Assembly (NCBI GenBank): GCA_964464145.1
Contig: CAYXFB010000043.1
Coordinates: 1-22,880 of the forward strand
Direction: 5' to 3'
DNA: 22,880 bases
Source: UBA5399 sp964464145
GTDB lineage: Bacteria > Bacillota > Clostridia > Christensenellales > Christensenellaceae
A program made the position numbers and the translations under genes. Of this stretch, positions 7,905-15,494 are shown in pieces; positions within the stretch are counted from its first letter, which is position 1, and each line of letters opens with the position of its first letter. The notes below the pieces were generated by a model that was given only the letters and a program-made list of their open reading frames with translations, was not told the DNA's origin and did not search any database.

Positions 7905-8852
7905 TCACTCAATCGATTTATAACAGGCAACTCGATGCCCGGGCGAAACCTCACGCTGCTGCGGCACGGCCGCTTTGCAGCACTCTTCAGCAAGGTAGCA
8001 CCGGCCAAGGAAGGCACAACCGCCCTCCGCGCCTCCCCGCACTTCAGGCTCCGTGATATCATTTTTGGTCAGTTTTCCCTCGTCAGGGTCGGGCGAGAGC
8101 GCGGCGGACATCAGCAGCTTTGTATAAGGGTGGGCTGGCGCGTTGTAAAGCAGCTCCGCGGGCGCCTCCTCAACCACGCTGCCCGCGTAAAGCACGGCGA
8201 TTCTATCCGATATATAGCGCACCATGCTGAGGTCATGCGCTATAAAAATATATGTGAGATCAAGGCTCTCCTTCAGGTTTTGCAACAGATTCATCACCTG
8301 GCTCTGCACGGACATATCAAGCGCCGAGATCGGCTCGTCGCATATGAGCAGCTCCGGGCTCAAGCACAACGCGCGCGCAATGCCTATTCTCTGCCGCTGG
8401 CCACCCGAAAACTCGTGTGGGTAGCGGTTAGCCGCTTCTACGGGCAGCCCCACCATGGAAAGCAGCTCGTGCACGCGTTCGCGCCGCTCAGAGACAGAAA
8501 ACCTGCCGTGTATCTCCATTCCCTCGGATATTATTGACTCCACAGTCATACGCGGATCAAGCGAGGCATAGGTATCCTGAAATATCATCTGAACCTTTTC
8601 GGCATAACTCAAACGCGCGCGGTGGCTGCCAAGGTCAAGAGGCTCTCCCCTATACAGCACTCGCCCGGCAGAAGGGCTGTGTATGCCCATCAAAACGCGC
8701 GCCAGCGTGGATTTTCCGCAGCCGCTCTCGCCCACTATGCCCAGCGTTTCACCCTTTTGCAAACGCAGATTTACATCGCGCAGCGCATAGAAGGAATGCT
8801 TTTTACCCAATGAAAACTTTTTGGATAAGTTTTGAATATCCAGCAGCTCCAT
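7905..8852 (-). CDS. oppF: Oligopeptide/dipeptide ABC transporter ATP-binding protein OppF
   Basis: A 315-residue ATPase subunit of an OppABCDF-type importer, acting at the inner face of the membrane as a heterodimer with OppD. Visible motifs are Walker A GESGCGKST (41-49), the Q-loop in IFQD (90-93), signature FSGGQ (148-152), Walker B LLICDEPISALD (168-179) and the H-loop H206. The C-terminal oligopeptide-transporter domain carries HPYTKLL (241-247) and a cysteine group (C279, C285, C291, C292) of the kind proposed to bind an Fe-S cluster in this family. I start at MELLDIQ because AAAGGAG lies 9 nt upstream; the frame stays open 14 codons further, into the spacer near oppD, with no better site. 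It is the last gene of the operon, 5 nt after oppD. No clear terminator follows. Confidence 0.93.
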   Translation of the reverse strand: MELLDIQNLSKKFSLGKKHSFYALRDVNLRLQKGETLGIVGESGCGKSTLARVLMGIHSPSAGRVLYRGEPLDLGSHRARLSYAEKVQMIFQDTYASLDPRMTVESIISEGMEIHGRFSVSERRERVHELLSMVGLPVEAANRYPHEFSGGQRQRIGIARALCLSPELLICDEPISALDMSVQSQVMNLLQNLKESLDLTYIFIAHDLSMVRYISDRIAVLYAGSVVEEAPAELLYNAPAHPYTKLLMSAALSPDPDEGKLTKNDITEPEVRGGAEGGCAFLGRCYLAEECCKAAVPQQREVSPGHRVACYKSIE

Positions 8853-8857
8853 ATCGC

Positions 8858-9838
8858 TCAGCTCCTTTCCACAAAATCCGGATGCATGCGCCAACAGCTC
8901 ACCTCGTGGCTTTCGCCCGCGCTAAAACTGTCCGGCTGGCGCTCGCACACCCGCATAGCGCAGTCGCAGCGCGGCATAAAAGCACACCCTGCCGGCGGCG
9001 AATACAGATCGGGCGGCGCGCCGGGTATAGAAAACAGCCTGCCCGCTTCACCCGGCACGGGCAGGCTCTTTAGCAAGCCCTGCGTATAGGGATGGGCGGC
9101 GTTTTTGAATATGTCGTTTACGCTGCCCTCCTCCACTATCTTACCCGCATACATAACGGCCACGCGCGAAGCCAGCGCCGCCACCACGCCCAAATCGTGC
9201 GTTATCAGCAGCACCGCCGTGCCCATTTCCTCGCTAATGTGCTTCAGCAACAGCAATATTTTAAACTGCGTGGTAACATCCAGCGCCGTGGTTGGCTCGT
9301 CCGCAATAAGTAGCCGCGGTTTCTTGGCTATGGCCATTGCAAGCATTGCCCGCTGCCTCATACCGCCCGAAAACTGATGCGGATATTGCCGCGCGCGCCT
9401 TTGTGGCTCTGGTATTTGCACCAGCTCCAGCAGGCGCGCCGCCTCCGCCTCGCACTGCACGGCCGACATTTCGCCGCTGCGCCGCAATGCCTCTGTAACC
9501 TGCTTGCCCACGCGCATGGTGGGGTTAAGACAGGTCATTGGGTCTTGGAACACCATGCCCGCCAGCCTTCCGCGTATGCCCTCCATAGCCTTTTCGGAGG
9601 CCGAAAGTATATCCTCGCCCGCAAGGCTCAGGCAGCCCGCTGAAACATGCGTGTATTCCGGAGGATTAAGCGCCAGCACAGACTGCGCCGTAACGCTCTT
9701 TCCGCAGCCGGATTCGCCCACCAGCGCCACGATCTCGCCCTCCCCAGCAGAAAGCGAAACACCGCGCACCGCATGCACGCTGCCCGCATAGGCGTCAAAG
9801 GTCACGTTTAGATCTTCTATTTTTAGCACGTCGCCCAT
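8858..9838 (-). CDS. oppD: Oligopeptide/dipeptide ABC transporter ATP-binding protein OppD
   Basis: A 326-residue ATPase subunit paired with OppF. It has Walker A GESGCGKSV (41-49), VFQDPMTCLNP (96-106) around the Q-loop, signature FSGGM (156-160), Walker B LLIADEPTTALD (176-187) and the H-loop H214. The C-terminal domain starts with HPYTQGLL (249-256), followed by GCAFMPRCDCAMRVC (284-298) with cysteines 285, 291, 293 and 298, the cluster typical of OppD/DppD. The start at 9838 lies 44 nt inside the end of oppC; GAGGAG is found 11 nt before it. The overlap implies translational coupling with the permease genes. Confidence 0.94.
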   Translation of the reverse strand: MGDVLKIEDLNVTFDAYAGSVHAVRGVSLSAGEGEIVALVGESGCGKSVTAQSVLALNPPEYTHVSAGCLSLAGEDILSASEKAMEGIRGRLAGMVFQDPMTCLNPTMRVGKQVTEALRRSGEMSAVQCEAEAARLLELVQIPEPQRRARQYPHQFSGGMRQRAMLAMAIAKKPRLLIADEPTTALDVTTQFKILLLLKHISEEMGTAVLLITHDLGVVAALASRVAVMYAGKIVEEGSVNDIFKNAAHPYTQGLLKSLPVPGEAGRLFSIPGAPPDLYSPPAGCAFMPRCDCAMRVCERQPDSFSAGESHEVSCWRMHPDFVERS

Positions 9839-10787
9839 ATCTTATGGTTCTCCTCAGTTTGGGGTCAAGAGCGTCCTGCAATCTGTCACCCAGTATATTG
9901 AACGCCAGCATTATTAGGCATATGAACAGCGCGGGTAAAATGAGCTGCGCCGGATAGAGTTGGAATGTGCCCAGCCCCTCGTTCACCATTATGCCCAGCG
10001 ATGGATAGGGCGGCGGAACACCCATGCCCAACATTGATAAAAACGCCTCGGTGAATATTACACCGGGTATATCAAGCGTTATATTCACCACAATTATTCC
10101 CATCATATTGGGCATGAGATGCCGGGAAATTATCCTGCCCGCGCTTGCGCCCATCGCCCGCGCCGCCAGAACAAATTCGCGCTCGCGCAGCGATGTTACC
10201 TGCCCGCGCACCAACCGCGCCATGCCCGTCCACCCAACTATGGAGTAGGCCAATATCATAGTGCCTATGCCCTGCGGCAGCACGGCCATAAACAGCAGCA
10301 CCACAATAAGGTAAGGTATACCGCTTATTATCTCCACTATACGCATCATGACGTTATCCACGCCACCGCCCGTATAGCCCGAAACGCCGCCGTACAAAAT
10401 GCCCGCCGCGCAGTCTATGACCGCCACAACGGCCGCCACCAAAAGCGACACCCGCGCGCCGTACCACACGCGCACGAATATATCACGGCCAAGGTGGTCG
10501 GTGCCGAAAACGTGCGGAAATCCCGTCACCGGGTCTACGCTCATAAATCCCTTGTTTGCGAATGCCACGTTTTGCGAAGCATAATCAAAAGGCCAAATGA
10601 ATGGTATGATCACAGCGCCCAGCACTATCACCACCAGTATCCAAAAAAATATCATGGCGGAACGGCTGCTTCTAAGCTTCAGCCCAACCTCCTGCCAAAA
10701 GCTCATGGACGGGCGCAGGGGCGCGCTGTCCACCGAATTTGACGCGGTGCGCGCGAAAAGCTCGGGCGGTATTCGCGTATCATTCAT
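9795..10787 (-). CDS. oppC: Oligopeptide/dipeptide ABC transporter permease OppC
   Basis: A 330-residue inner-membrane subunit that forms the translocation path with OppB. A cytoplasmic N-terminus (about 1-42) precedes the first hydrophobic segment (about 45-66). An extracellular loop contains the family hallmark FGTDHLGRDIFVRVWYGAR, followed by five more membrane segments. The coupling-helix (EAA) loop reads EFVLAARAMGASAGRI and contacts the ATPases. The C-terminus is basic (RRAKNRRSKRDL). It overlaps oppB by 8 nt and oppD by 44 nt, consistent with one transcript. Confidence 0.93.
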   Translation of the reverse strand: MNDTRIPPELFARTASNSVDSAPLRPSMSFWQEVGLKLRSSRSAMIFFWILVVIVLGAVIIPFIWPFDYASQNVAFANKGFMSVDPVTGFPHVFGTDHLGRDIFVRVWYGARVSLLVAAVVAVIDCAAGILYGGVSGYTGGGVDNVMMRIVEIISGIPYLIVVLLFMAVLPQGIGTMILAYSIVGWTGMARLVRGQVTSLREREFVLAARAMGASAGRIISRHLMPNMMGIIVVNITLDIPGVIFTEAFLSMLGMGVPPPYPSLGIMVNEGLGTFQLYPAQLILPALFICLIMLAFNILGDRLQDALDPKLRRTIRYGRRAKNRRSKRDL

Positions 10788-11739
10788 TGCCGCGCCTCCC
10801 CTCCAGCCGTATTCGCGGATCTACCGCACTGTTTATGATGTCCACGGCCAAATTGCACAGCACCAAAAACACTCCGAAGAAAAGCGTGGTGCCTATTATT
10901 ACCGGATAATCGTTCGAACGTATGGAATCCACAAAATATTTCCCCAGTCCGGGTATGGAAAAAACGTTTTCTATGGCGAAGGTTCCCGTGAAGAGCACTG
11001 CCACCAGCGGACCAAGCACAGTTATTACGGGCATCACGGCGTTGCGTACGCCATGGTGCAGCACCACCTGCGTGCGGCTGAGACCCTTAACACGCGCCGT
11101 TCTGATATAGTCCTGATTCATCACTTCTATAAGGCTGCTTCGCATCAGCCTGCTTATGATGGCTATTGCGCTGAATGCCAGCGCAAAGGCGGGCAATATT
11201 TTGCTGTTTTCGCCGTTCCAGCCTATTACTGCAAAAACGTGCACGCCCGTCGCTTGATATAGCGCCGTGCCCAAAAAATATTGCAACAGCGCCCCCAAAA
11301 TGAAGGAGGGTATGGAAACGCCCACCAGCGCCAATATCATCGCTCCGGCATCCCAGCCCGTGCCCTGCTTCATAGCCGCCGCTATGCCTAGACCAAAGCC
11401 TATTATGAGCGCGAAAACCAGTGCGCGTATGCCAAGCTCCAGCGATACTGGAAAGGCCTTTGCTATTATGTCCGTAACGGCGCGTCCGGAAATCAGCGAA
11501 TTCCCCAGATCGCCCCGCGCGACGTTTGATATGTATATGCCGTATTGCTCTATCACTGGCTTGTCCAGCCCGTATTTTTGGGTAAGTGCAGCCTGCACCT
11601 CAGGCTTTAGCTCCTTTTCGCCCGTGAACGGACTGCCGGGAAGCATATGCATAAGCGCAAAGGTAACGGTCATCAATATAAATACAGTTAGGGCGGCATA
11701 AATAAGACGCCGCCCAATATAAGCTAATTTAGCACCCAT
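10780..11739 (-). CDS. oppB: Oligopeptide/dipeptide ABC transporter permease OppB
   Basis: A 319-residue integral membrane subunit of the peptide importer. The first transmembrane helix lies at about 10-32 and is followed by the conserved MLPGSPF and a long external loop with QKYGLDKP (54-61) and RGDLGNSL (75-82). Further helices follow from residue 100 onward, and the EAA loop YIRTARVKGLSRTQV (211-225) docks on the ATPase. FAIENVFSIPGLG near 252-264 is a family signature. It is separated from oppA by only 26 nt and overlaps oppC, so it belongs to the same operon. Confidence 0.94.
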   Translation of the reverse strand: MGAKLAYIGRRLIYAALTVFILMTVTFALMHMLPGSPFTGEKELKPEVQAALTQKYGLDKPVIEQYGIYISNVARGDLGNSLISGRAVTDIIAKAFPVSLELGIRALVFALIIGFGLGIAAAMKQGTGWDAGAMILALVGVSIPSFILGALLQYFLGTALYQATGVHVFAVIGWNGENSKILPAFALAFSAIAIISRLMRSSLIEVMNQDYIRTARVKGLSRTQVVLHHGVRNAVMPVITVLGPLVAVLFTGTFAIENVFSIPGLGKYFVDSIRSNDYPVIIGTTLFFGVFLVLCNLAVDIINSAVDPRIRLEGRRGNE

Positions 11740-11765
11740 ACGACCAACCCCCGTATTCGCGCTTA

Positions 11766-13508
11766 CTAAACTATTTTAGCTCCGTTCGTCACGCTGAACA
11801 TCTGGAACGGCGTGCGAACAAGTCCCTCTATCTTGTCCGAAACCACATAGGCCGTGCATGTGAAGTACATGGGCCCGACAGCCATATCCTCCATCAATAT
11901 CTTTTCGGCATCGGCCAGCATTTTTTGGCGAACAGCCGCGTCCGTCTCTACGTATGAAGAACCTATGAGTTCGTCATATTGGGCGTTCGAATACTTGCCC
12001 TTGTTGTTCGGATTGTCAGATCTAAATACTTCAAGGAAAGTTATGGGGTCGTTTTCGCTCGGTCCCCATCCGTCTATTCCTATCTGGAACTCTCCGTTTA
12101 CCTTGGCCTCCGCGAGTGCCTTTATGGGCAGCACAGTTATTGCGACATCTATTCCAAGATTTTGCTTCCACTGCTGCTGCACGTAGGCCGCCTGGTTTTG
12201 GCTGTATGTGGAATCGTGCACGGATATGGCCAATTCCAATTGATCCGCGGTTATGCCCAGCTCTGTAAGCGCCTGCTCAAGGTAGGTTTTGGCCGCTTCA
12301 ATATCGTAGGCAAAGAGGCTGCCGCGCTCCGCCGCGTAGGATTTTCCGTCCGCACCGGCTATCGCACCGGGCACCAGACCGTCCGCCGCCACGCTGCCGT
12401 CCGCAATAACGTTATCCAGCAGGCTCTGTATATCCACCGAATATGCCAGCGCCTTGCGCAGGTTAACATTGGATATGAGCGGGTCTTCCATGTTAAAGCT
12501 GAAATACCATGAGCCGCCGTCAATATATTTATCAAGCGCGCTCTCCGCCTGCGTTTTCACCAGCTCTATCTGGTCACTATACACGTTCGCCATGTCCAGC
12601 TCGCCCGCCATGAATGCATTTATACGGGTATTGCTGTCGTTTATCATAGTGATCTTCACGCGCGGTATGTTTATGCGCGCCGCGTCGAAGTAGCCCTCGC
12701 TTTTCGCCAGCATCATGCTGTCATCGTGTACCCATTCGTCCAGCGTGTATGGTCCGTTCGTCACTATTTTATCGGCATCCTTGGCATACTGATCCGCGCC
12801 TATTTCCTCATAAGCCTTTTGATTTATCGGAAAATAGAAGGGCTGTGTCATCCAAAACAAGCCACCGCTCATAGGCCGCGCCCACTCCACGCGCAATGTG
12901 TAATCGTCTACCACCTCTATACCTAGCTCGTCCGCCATGGCTTCGCCCGCATAGTATTCGCTGGCGTTCTTAATATAGTCTGTAAGATAGGATGCCACGG
13001 GCGAAGCGGAATCCGGCGTTAAAATATTCAGCCATGCAAAATAAAAATCGTTGGCGGTGACTGGATCGCCATTCGTCCACTTTGCGTCCTGACGCAGTTT
13101 GAACGTGTATACCGTGTTATCGTCGTTTATCTCCCAACTCTCGGCAATGTCTCCCACCGGGTTGTCGTTTTCATCCAGCCTCATAAGACCGGACATTATA
13201 TGTTGTAATACAGTAACGGAAATATTATCCGTGAGCATCATTGAATTTATATCCACCGGCTCTGAAATGACATCCAGCACCACCATATCCGCCTCGGGCG
13301 TTCCCATGTATACGCCTGTGGGCGCTTTTGACTCCTCCGGTGCCTGGGTCTGCTGCCCAATCACCTCTTGTGTAGGCGCTGCCGTAGCGCTTTCCTGCAC
13401 CGCCGCGCTTTCCTGCGCCGGCGCACTGCCCTGTGCCGGAGCACATGCCGCCAGCATTACCGCCATCATCCCCGCCAATAGGATTGCAAAAATTTTCTTA
13501 AGCCTCAT
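11766..13508 (-). CDS. oppA: Peptide-binding lipoprotein OppA (SBP family 5)
   Basis: A 580-residue extracellular binding protein that delivers peptides to OppBC. It has a lipoprotein signal peptide with lipobox LAAC (L19-C22), so it is anchored to the outer face of the membrane through C22. Residues 23-65 form a low-complexity Ala/Gln/Ser/Glu linker with repeated AQES/VQES units. The family-5 domain follows, with IAESWEINDDNTVYTFKLR and KWTNGDPVTANDFYFAW near its start and ADAEKILMEDMAVGPMY near its end. AAAGGTGG 7 nt upstream supports the ATG at 13508. It is the first gene of oppABCDF, the usual place for the most strongly expressed component. Substrate could be oligopeptides or other family-5 ligands; the full Opp set makes peptides most likely. 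Confidence 0.93.
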   Translation of the reverse strand: MRLKKIFAILLAGMMAVMLAACAPAQGSAPAQESAAVQESATAAPTQEVIGQQTQAPEESKAPTGVYMGTPEADMVVLDVISEPVDINSMMLTDNISVTVLQHIMSGLMRLDENDNPVGDIAESWEINDDNTVYTFKLRQDAKWTNGDPVTANDFYFAWLNILTPDSASPVASYLTDYIKNASEYYAGEAMADELGIEVVDDYTLRVEWARPMSGGLFWMTQPFYFPINQKAYEEIGADQYAKDADKIVTNGPYTLDEWVHDDSMMLAKSEGYFDAARINIPRVKITMINDSNTRINAFMAGELDMANVYSDQIELVKTQAESALDKYIDGGSWYFSFNMEDPLISNVNLRKALAYSVDIQSLLDNVIADGSVAADGLVPGAIAGADGKSYAAERGSLFAYDIEAAKTYLEQALTELGITADQLELAISVHDSTYSQNQAAYVQQQWKQNLGIDVAITVLPIKALAEAKVNGEFQIGIDGWGPSENDPITFLEVFRSDNPNNKGKYSNAQYDELIGSSYVETDAAVRQKMLADAEKILMEDMAVGPMYFTCTAYVVSDKIEGLVRTPFQMFSVTNGAKIV

Positions 13509-13632
13509 TAAAAATCCACCTTTCCCGCAATCTATAACGTTATTGCGCTGTTTGGAGAAAACATACGCCCCCTACAAACCCCACCCCCTTGCTTTAGCTT
13601 TGCAAAGGGTTTTATAAAGATAAAAGTAACAC

Positions 13633-13661
13633 ATTATAATACTTTTTGCAATAAGAGTACA
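13633..13661 (-). promoter_or_regulatory. Candidate promoter of oppABCDF
   Basis: A perfect TATAAT (13633-13638, minus strand) lies 17 bp from TGTACT (13656-13661), which matches three of six consensus -35 bases. The predicted leader is about 118 nt and G-rich: it contains G-tracts of 5, 4 and 5 (complement of 13568-13588) and a 10-bp palindrome ATAACGTTAT (13534-13543) close to the start codon. Confidence 0.45.
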
Positions 13662-13717
13662 TATATGCAATGATTTATTTCAAATTCAAAACAGTCAAAT
13701 CAAGGCGTATTTACCAC

Positions 13718-13776
13718 TATATTTCCATTTTAAGCTAAAAAATTATTTTTTATAAGCTTTTAAAATATATTTCCAT
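13718..13776. repeat. 11-bp direct repeats flanking an AT hairpin
   Basis: TATATTTCCAT occurs at 13718-13728 and again at 13766-13776. The 37 bp between them is an imperfect inverted repeat with arms AGCTAAAAAA and TTTTTTATAAGCT. It may be a regulatory site in the divergent promoter region or chance in AT-rich DNA. Confidence 0.4.
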
Positions 13777-13907
13777 CTCTATCCACTTAGCATGGTTCGT
13801 CTTAGAAAAACGTCTTTAAGCAGCCTTTCGAAAGCTCATGCCACCCAAAACACGCTTAAGGTTTTCACTCCGCAAAGTTAGTTTATCAATAGTAACAAGT
13901 ATTGGCT

Positions 13908-13923
13908 TAGCGCGTAAATTTTC
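13908..13923 (+). repeat. Left copy of a TAGCGCGTAAA(A)TTTT direct repeat
   Basis: TAGCGCGTAAATTTTC here matches TAGCGCGTAAAATTTTTC at 15044-15061 except for one extra A and one extra T. Both copies have the same orientation and lie on either side of the PhnB-like and ogt genes. The right copy is 85 bp from the transposase remnant, so these may be insertion-element ends or a recombination scar. Confidence 0.5.
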
Positions 13924-13944
13924 GGCTTAAAAAGGAGCGAGAAT

Positions 13945-14352
13945 ATGAACAGAGATCAAAGACTCATAACATTTTTGACATTTCACGGAGAGGCCGAGCA
14001 GGCTATGCGTTTTTATGCCGAAAAGCTGCCCGGTGCAACAATAGAATCGCTCGAATACTTTGAAGACGGTCAGGAAAGCGGAGACCCCGGCAAGGTGCTC
14101 AACGGAAGTATGTCTATTTTTGGCCAAACGTTATACTTTATGGACATGATGCGCTCCGTTCCCATGCCCAATTTCAGCTGGGCAACCTCGCTATATGTAG
14201 ATTGCGCTGACGAGGCCGAGTTTGACGCAATATTCGCCGGGCTGTCCGAGGACGGCACTGTTATGATGGGGCCGGAATCGGTTCTGGCTCTGCGCAAGGT
14301 GGCGTGGGTAACGGATAAATTTGGCATTACATGGCAACCAGTTTGGGCTTAG
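13945..14352 (+). CDS. PhnB-like VOC-fold protein (3-demethylubiquinone methyltransferase-like superfamily)
   Basis: A 135-residue protein of the PhnB/YjdN type within the VOC superfamily (Pfam 'glyoxalase-like, 3-dmu-9_3-mt'). Typical features are the opening RLITFLTFHGEAEQAMRFY (6-24), the central YFMDMM and NFSWATSLYVDC strands, and the closing DKFGITWQPVW, which nearly all family members share. Function is unknown for most of them; despite the family label there is no sign of methyltransferase motifs. AGGAG lies 7 nt before the ATG. Three of five Ile codons are ATA, as in the rest of the window, so it looks native, unlike the ogt gene that follows in the same direction 135 bp away. Confidence 0.8.
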   Translation: MNRDQRLITFLTFHGEAEQAMRFYAEKLPGATIESLEYFEDGQESGDPGKVLNGSMSIFGQTLYFMDMMRSVPMPNFSWATSLYVDCADEAEFDAIFAGLSEDGTVMMGPESVLALRKVAWVTDKFGITWQPVWA

Positions 14353-14370
14353 AGGTATATAGCGGCCGGA

Positions 14371-14405
14371 CGCCCAAATTGGTTTTTTCAAAAAAGAAAT
14401 TGGCG
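14371..14405. repeat. Imperfect inverted repeat between the PhnB-like gene and ogt
   Basis: CGCCCAAATTGG-TTTTTT and AAAAAA-GAAATTGGCG form a long imperfect hairpin with almost no loop. A second perfect short palindrome, GGCGT-A-ACGCC (14402-14412), overlaps its right end. No T-run follows on the plus strand, so it is not a standard terminator for the gene before it. Confidence 0.4.
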
Positions 14406-14487
14406 TAACGCCCTTAGGGTATCGCAAAATGAAATCGGCTCAAAACAATATAACAACAGCAAAAAGGGACATTGGGGAGAAAAGAAA

Positions 14488-15021
14488 ATGAATTATATTC
14501 ATAATTACAGGTCACCGCTTGGTGGTATCACGCTTGCGAGTGATGGCGAAGCCCTCACAGGCTTGTGGTTTGATGGACAAAAGTATTTTGGAGATACGCT
14601 TTCAAAGAACAACTCTCAAAAAGGGTTGCCAATTTTCGAACAATCAGAGCGATGGCTCGATATTTATTTTAGTGGAAAAGCGCCTGATTTTACCCCGTTG
14701 CTTTCAATGGAAACAACGCTTTTTCGCAAGGCCGTGTGGGAGATCATGCTCACAATTCCTTTTGGACAAACAATGACGTATAAAGAGATCGCAGATAAGA
14801 TCGCACAAATGAAAGGGCTCTCGAGAATGTCCGCACAGGCAGTAGGCGGTGCGGTCGGGCACAACTCAATTTCGTTAATCATTCCTTGCCATAGAGTTGT
14901 AGGAACGAACGGAAGTCTAACAGGCTATGCGGGAGGAATTGATAGAAAAATGCAGCTTCTCGCTTTAGAGAAAGTAAATATATCTGCCTTCTTTACTCCG
15001 AAGAGCGGAACAGCGTTATAG
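14488..15021 (+). CDS. ogt: Methylated-DNA--protein-cysteine S-methyltransferase (Ogt type)
   Basis: A 177-residue suicide DNA-repair protein that moves the alkyl group from O6-alkylguanine (or O4-alkylthymine) onto its own cysteine. The acceptor is C134 in IIPCHRVV. The DNA-binding helix-turn-helix is around MTYKEIADKIAQM (96-108), with R113 as a candidate arginine finger, and SLTGYAGGIDRKMQLLALE (143-161) is the conserved closing segment. The N-terminal domain is the short Ogt form without Ada sequences. GGGGAG precedes the ATG by 8 nt. Codon use is unlike its neighbours: by hand count only 1 of 13 Ile codons is ATA (7 ATT, 5 ATC), against 13 of 17 in asrB. Together with the nearby transposase remnant this suggests recent transfer. 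Confidence 0.93.
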   Translation: MNYIHNYRSPLGGITLASDGEALTGLWFDGQKYFGDTLSKNNSQKGLPIFEQSERWLDIYFSGKAPDFTPLLSMETTLFRKAVWEIMLTIPFGQTMTYKEIADKIAQMKGLSRMSAQAVGGAVGHNSISLIIPCHRVVGTNGSLTGYAGGIDRKMQLLALEKVNISAFFTPKSGTAL

Positions 15022-15043
15022 TATGAAAGCAGTATTCTCAAAA

Positions 15044-15061
15044 TAGCGCGTAAAATTTTTC
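15044..15061 (+). repeat. Right copy of the TAGCGCGTAAA(A)TTTT direct repeat
   Basis: TAGCGCGTAAAATTTTTC, 23 bp after the ogt stop, repeats the motif at 13908-13923 in the same orientation. It is close enough to the transposase fragment to be a remnant of that element's end. Confidence 0.5.
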
Positions 15062-15145
15062 ATCATCTTTTGCCAATAGGCCAAGGTAGTTTTTACAGCG
15101 ATATATCAATCCTGTCCCCGAAACATACCATCATGTTATCCAGTA

Positions 15146-15430
15146 TCATTCCCCGATCTCAAATCGGTGCGTTCCACTATTCTGTTGTGCTGATGGTTTA
15201 CGTGAAATCACCTTCATTAGGACATATTCAGAAACAAAGGCACTCTTCGTTTTCGTGACCTTCCGCAGTTGCCGACTGGAATTCTCAATTGCGTTTGTTG
15301 TGTATATCAACTTGCGGATTTTGGGCGGGTATTTTAACACCGCAGAGAGTTTCGGCAAGCTGGCCTGCCGGATTTCACCGAATTTTACCGCCCGCTCAAA
15401 TTCTTTATAATATACGTTGTATTTCCAACG
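15146..15430 (-). pseudogene. IS256-family transposase, C-terminal remnant
   Basis: The minus-strand frame reads KYPPKIRKLIYTTNAIENS followed by RQLRKVTKTKSAF, the highly conserved C-terminal signature of IS256-family (mutator-type) transposases around their last catalytic region. A segment before it (LPKLSAVLKYP) also fits. The N-terminal 300 or so residues with the first catalytic aspartates are missing. After LMKV the normal continuation (about 40-50 residues) is lost and the frame soon ends at 15146. The open frame continues upstream to 15847 only by chance, antisense to the binding-protein gene. The element is dead. The outer limits given are approximate. Confidence 0.78.
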
Positions 15431-15494
15431 GAATATATTTGGCATCTGCTGTAAAATAGCCGTAATACATATCACACCTATACCGGGAGGAACT

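Larger units (their letters stand above)
13509..13944. other. AT-rich divergent intergenic region
   Basis: These 436 bp separate oppA from the divergent PhnB-like gene and encode nothing recognisable. They hold the oppA leader and promoter on the left. In the centre, two copies of TATATTTCCAT (13718-13728 and 13766-13776) flank an AT-rich hairpin, AGCTAAAAAA paired with TTTTTT and AGCT (13733-13758). On the right are the left copy of a direct repeat (13908-13923) and the ribosome binding site AAGGAG of the PhnB-like gene. Confidence 0.6.
15022..15494. other. Intergenic region with insertion-sequence debris
   Basis: These 473 bp between ogt and the ABC importer contain the right copy of the direct repeat (15044-15061) and a minus-strand IS256-type transposase fragment (about 15146-15430). 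The leader of the importer operon follows, with a possible TAAAAT -10 (15452-15457), a GTAA-N6-TCAC near-palindrome (15462-15475) and the ribosome binding site GGGAGG (15485-15490). No intact gene is present. Confidence 0.6.

Noticed and set aside
14371..14405. Terminator after the PhnB-like gene
   Set aside because: The hairpin has almost no loop and no T-run follows on the coding strand, so it was listed as an inverted repeat only.
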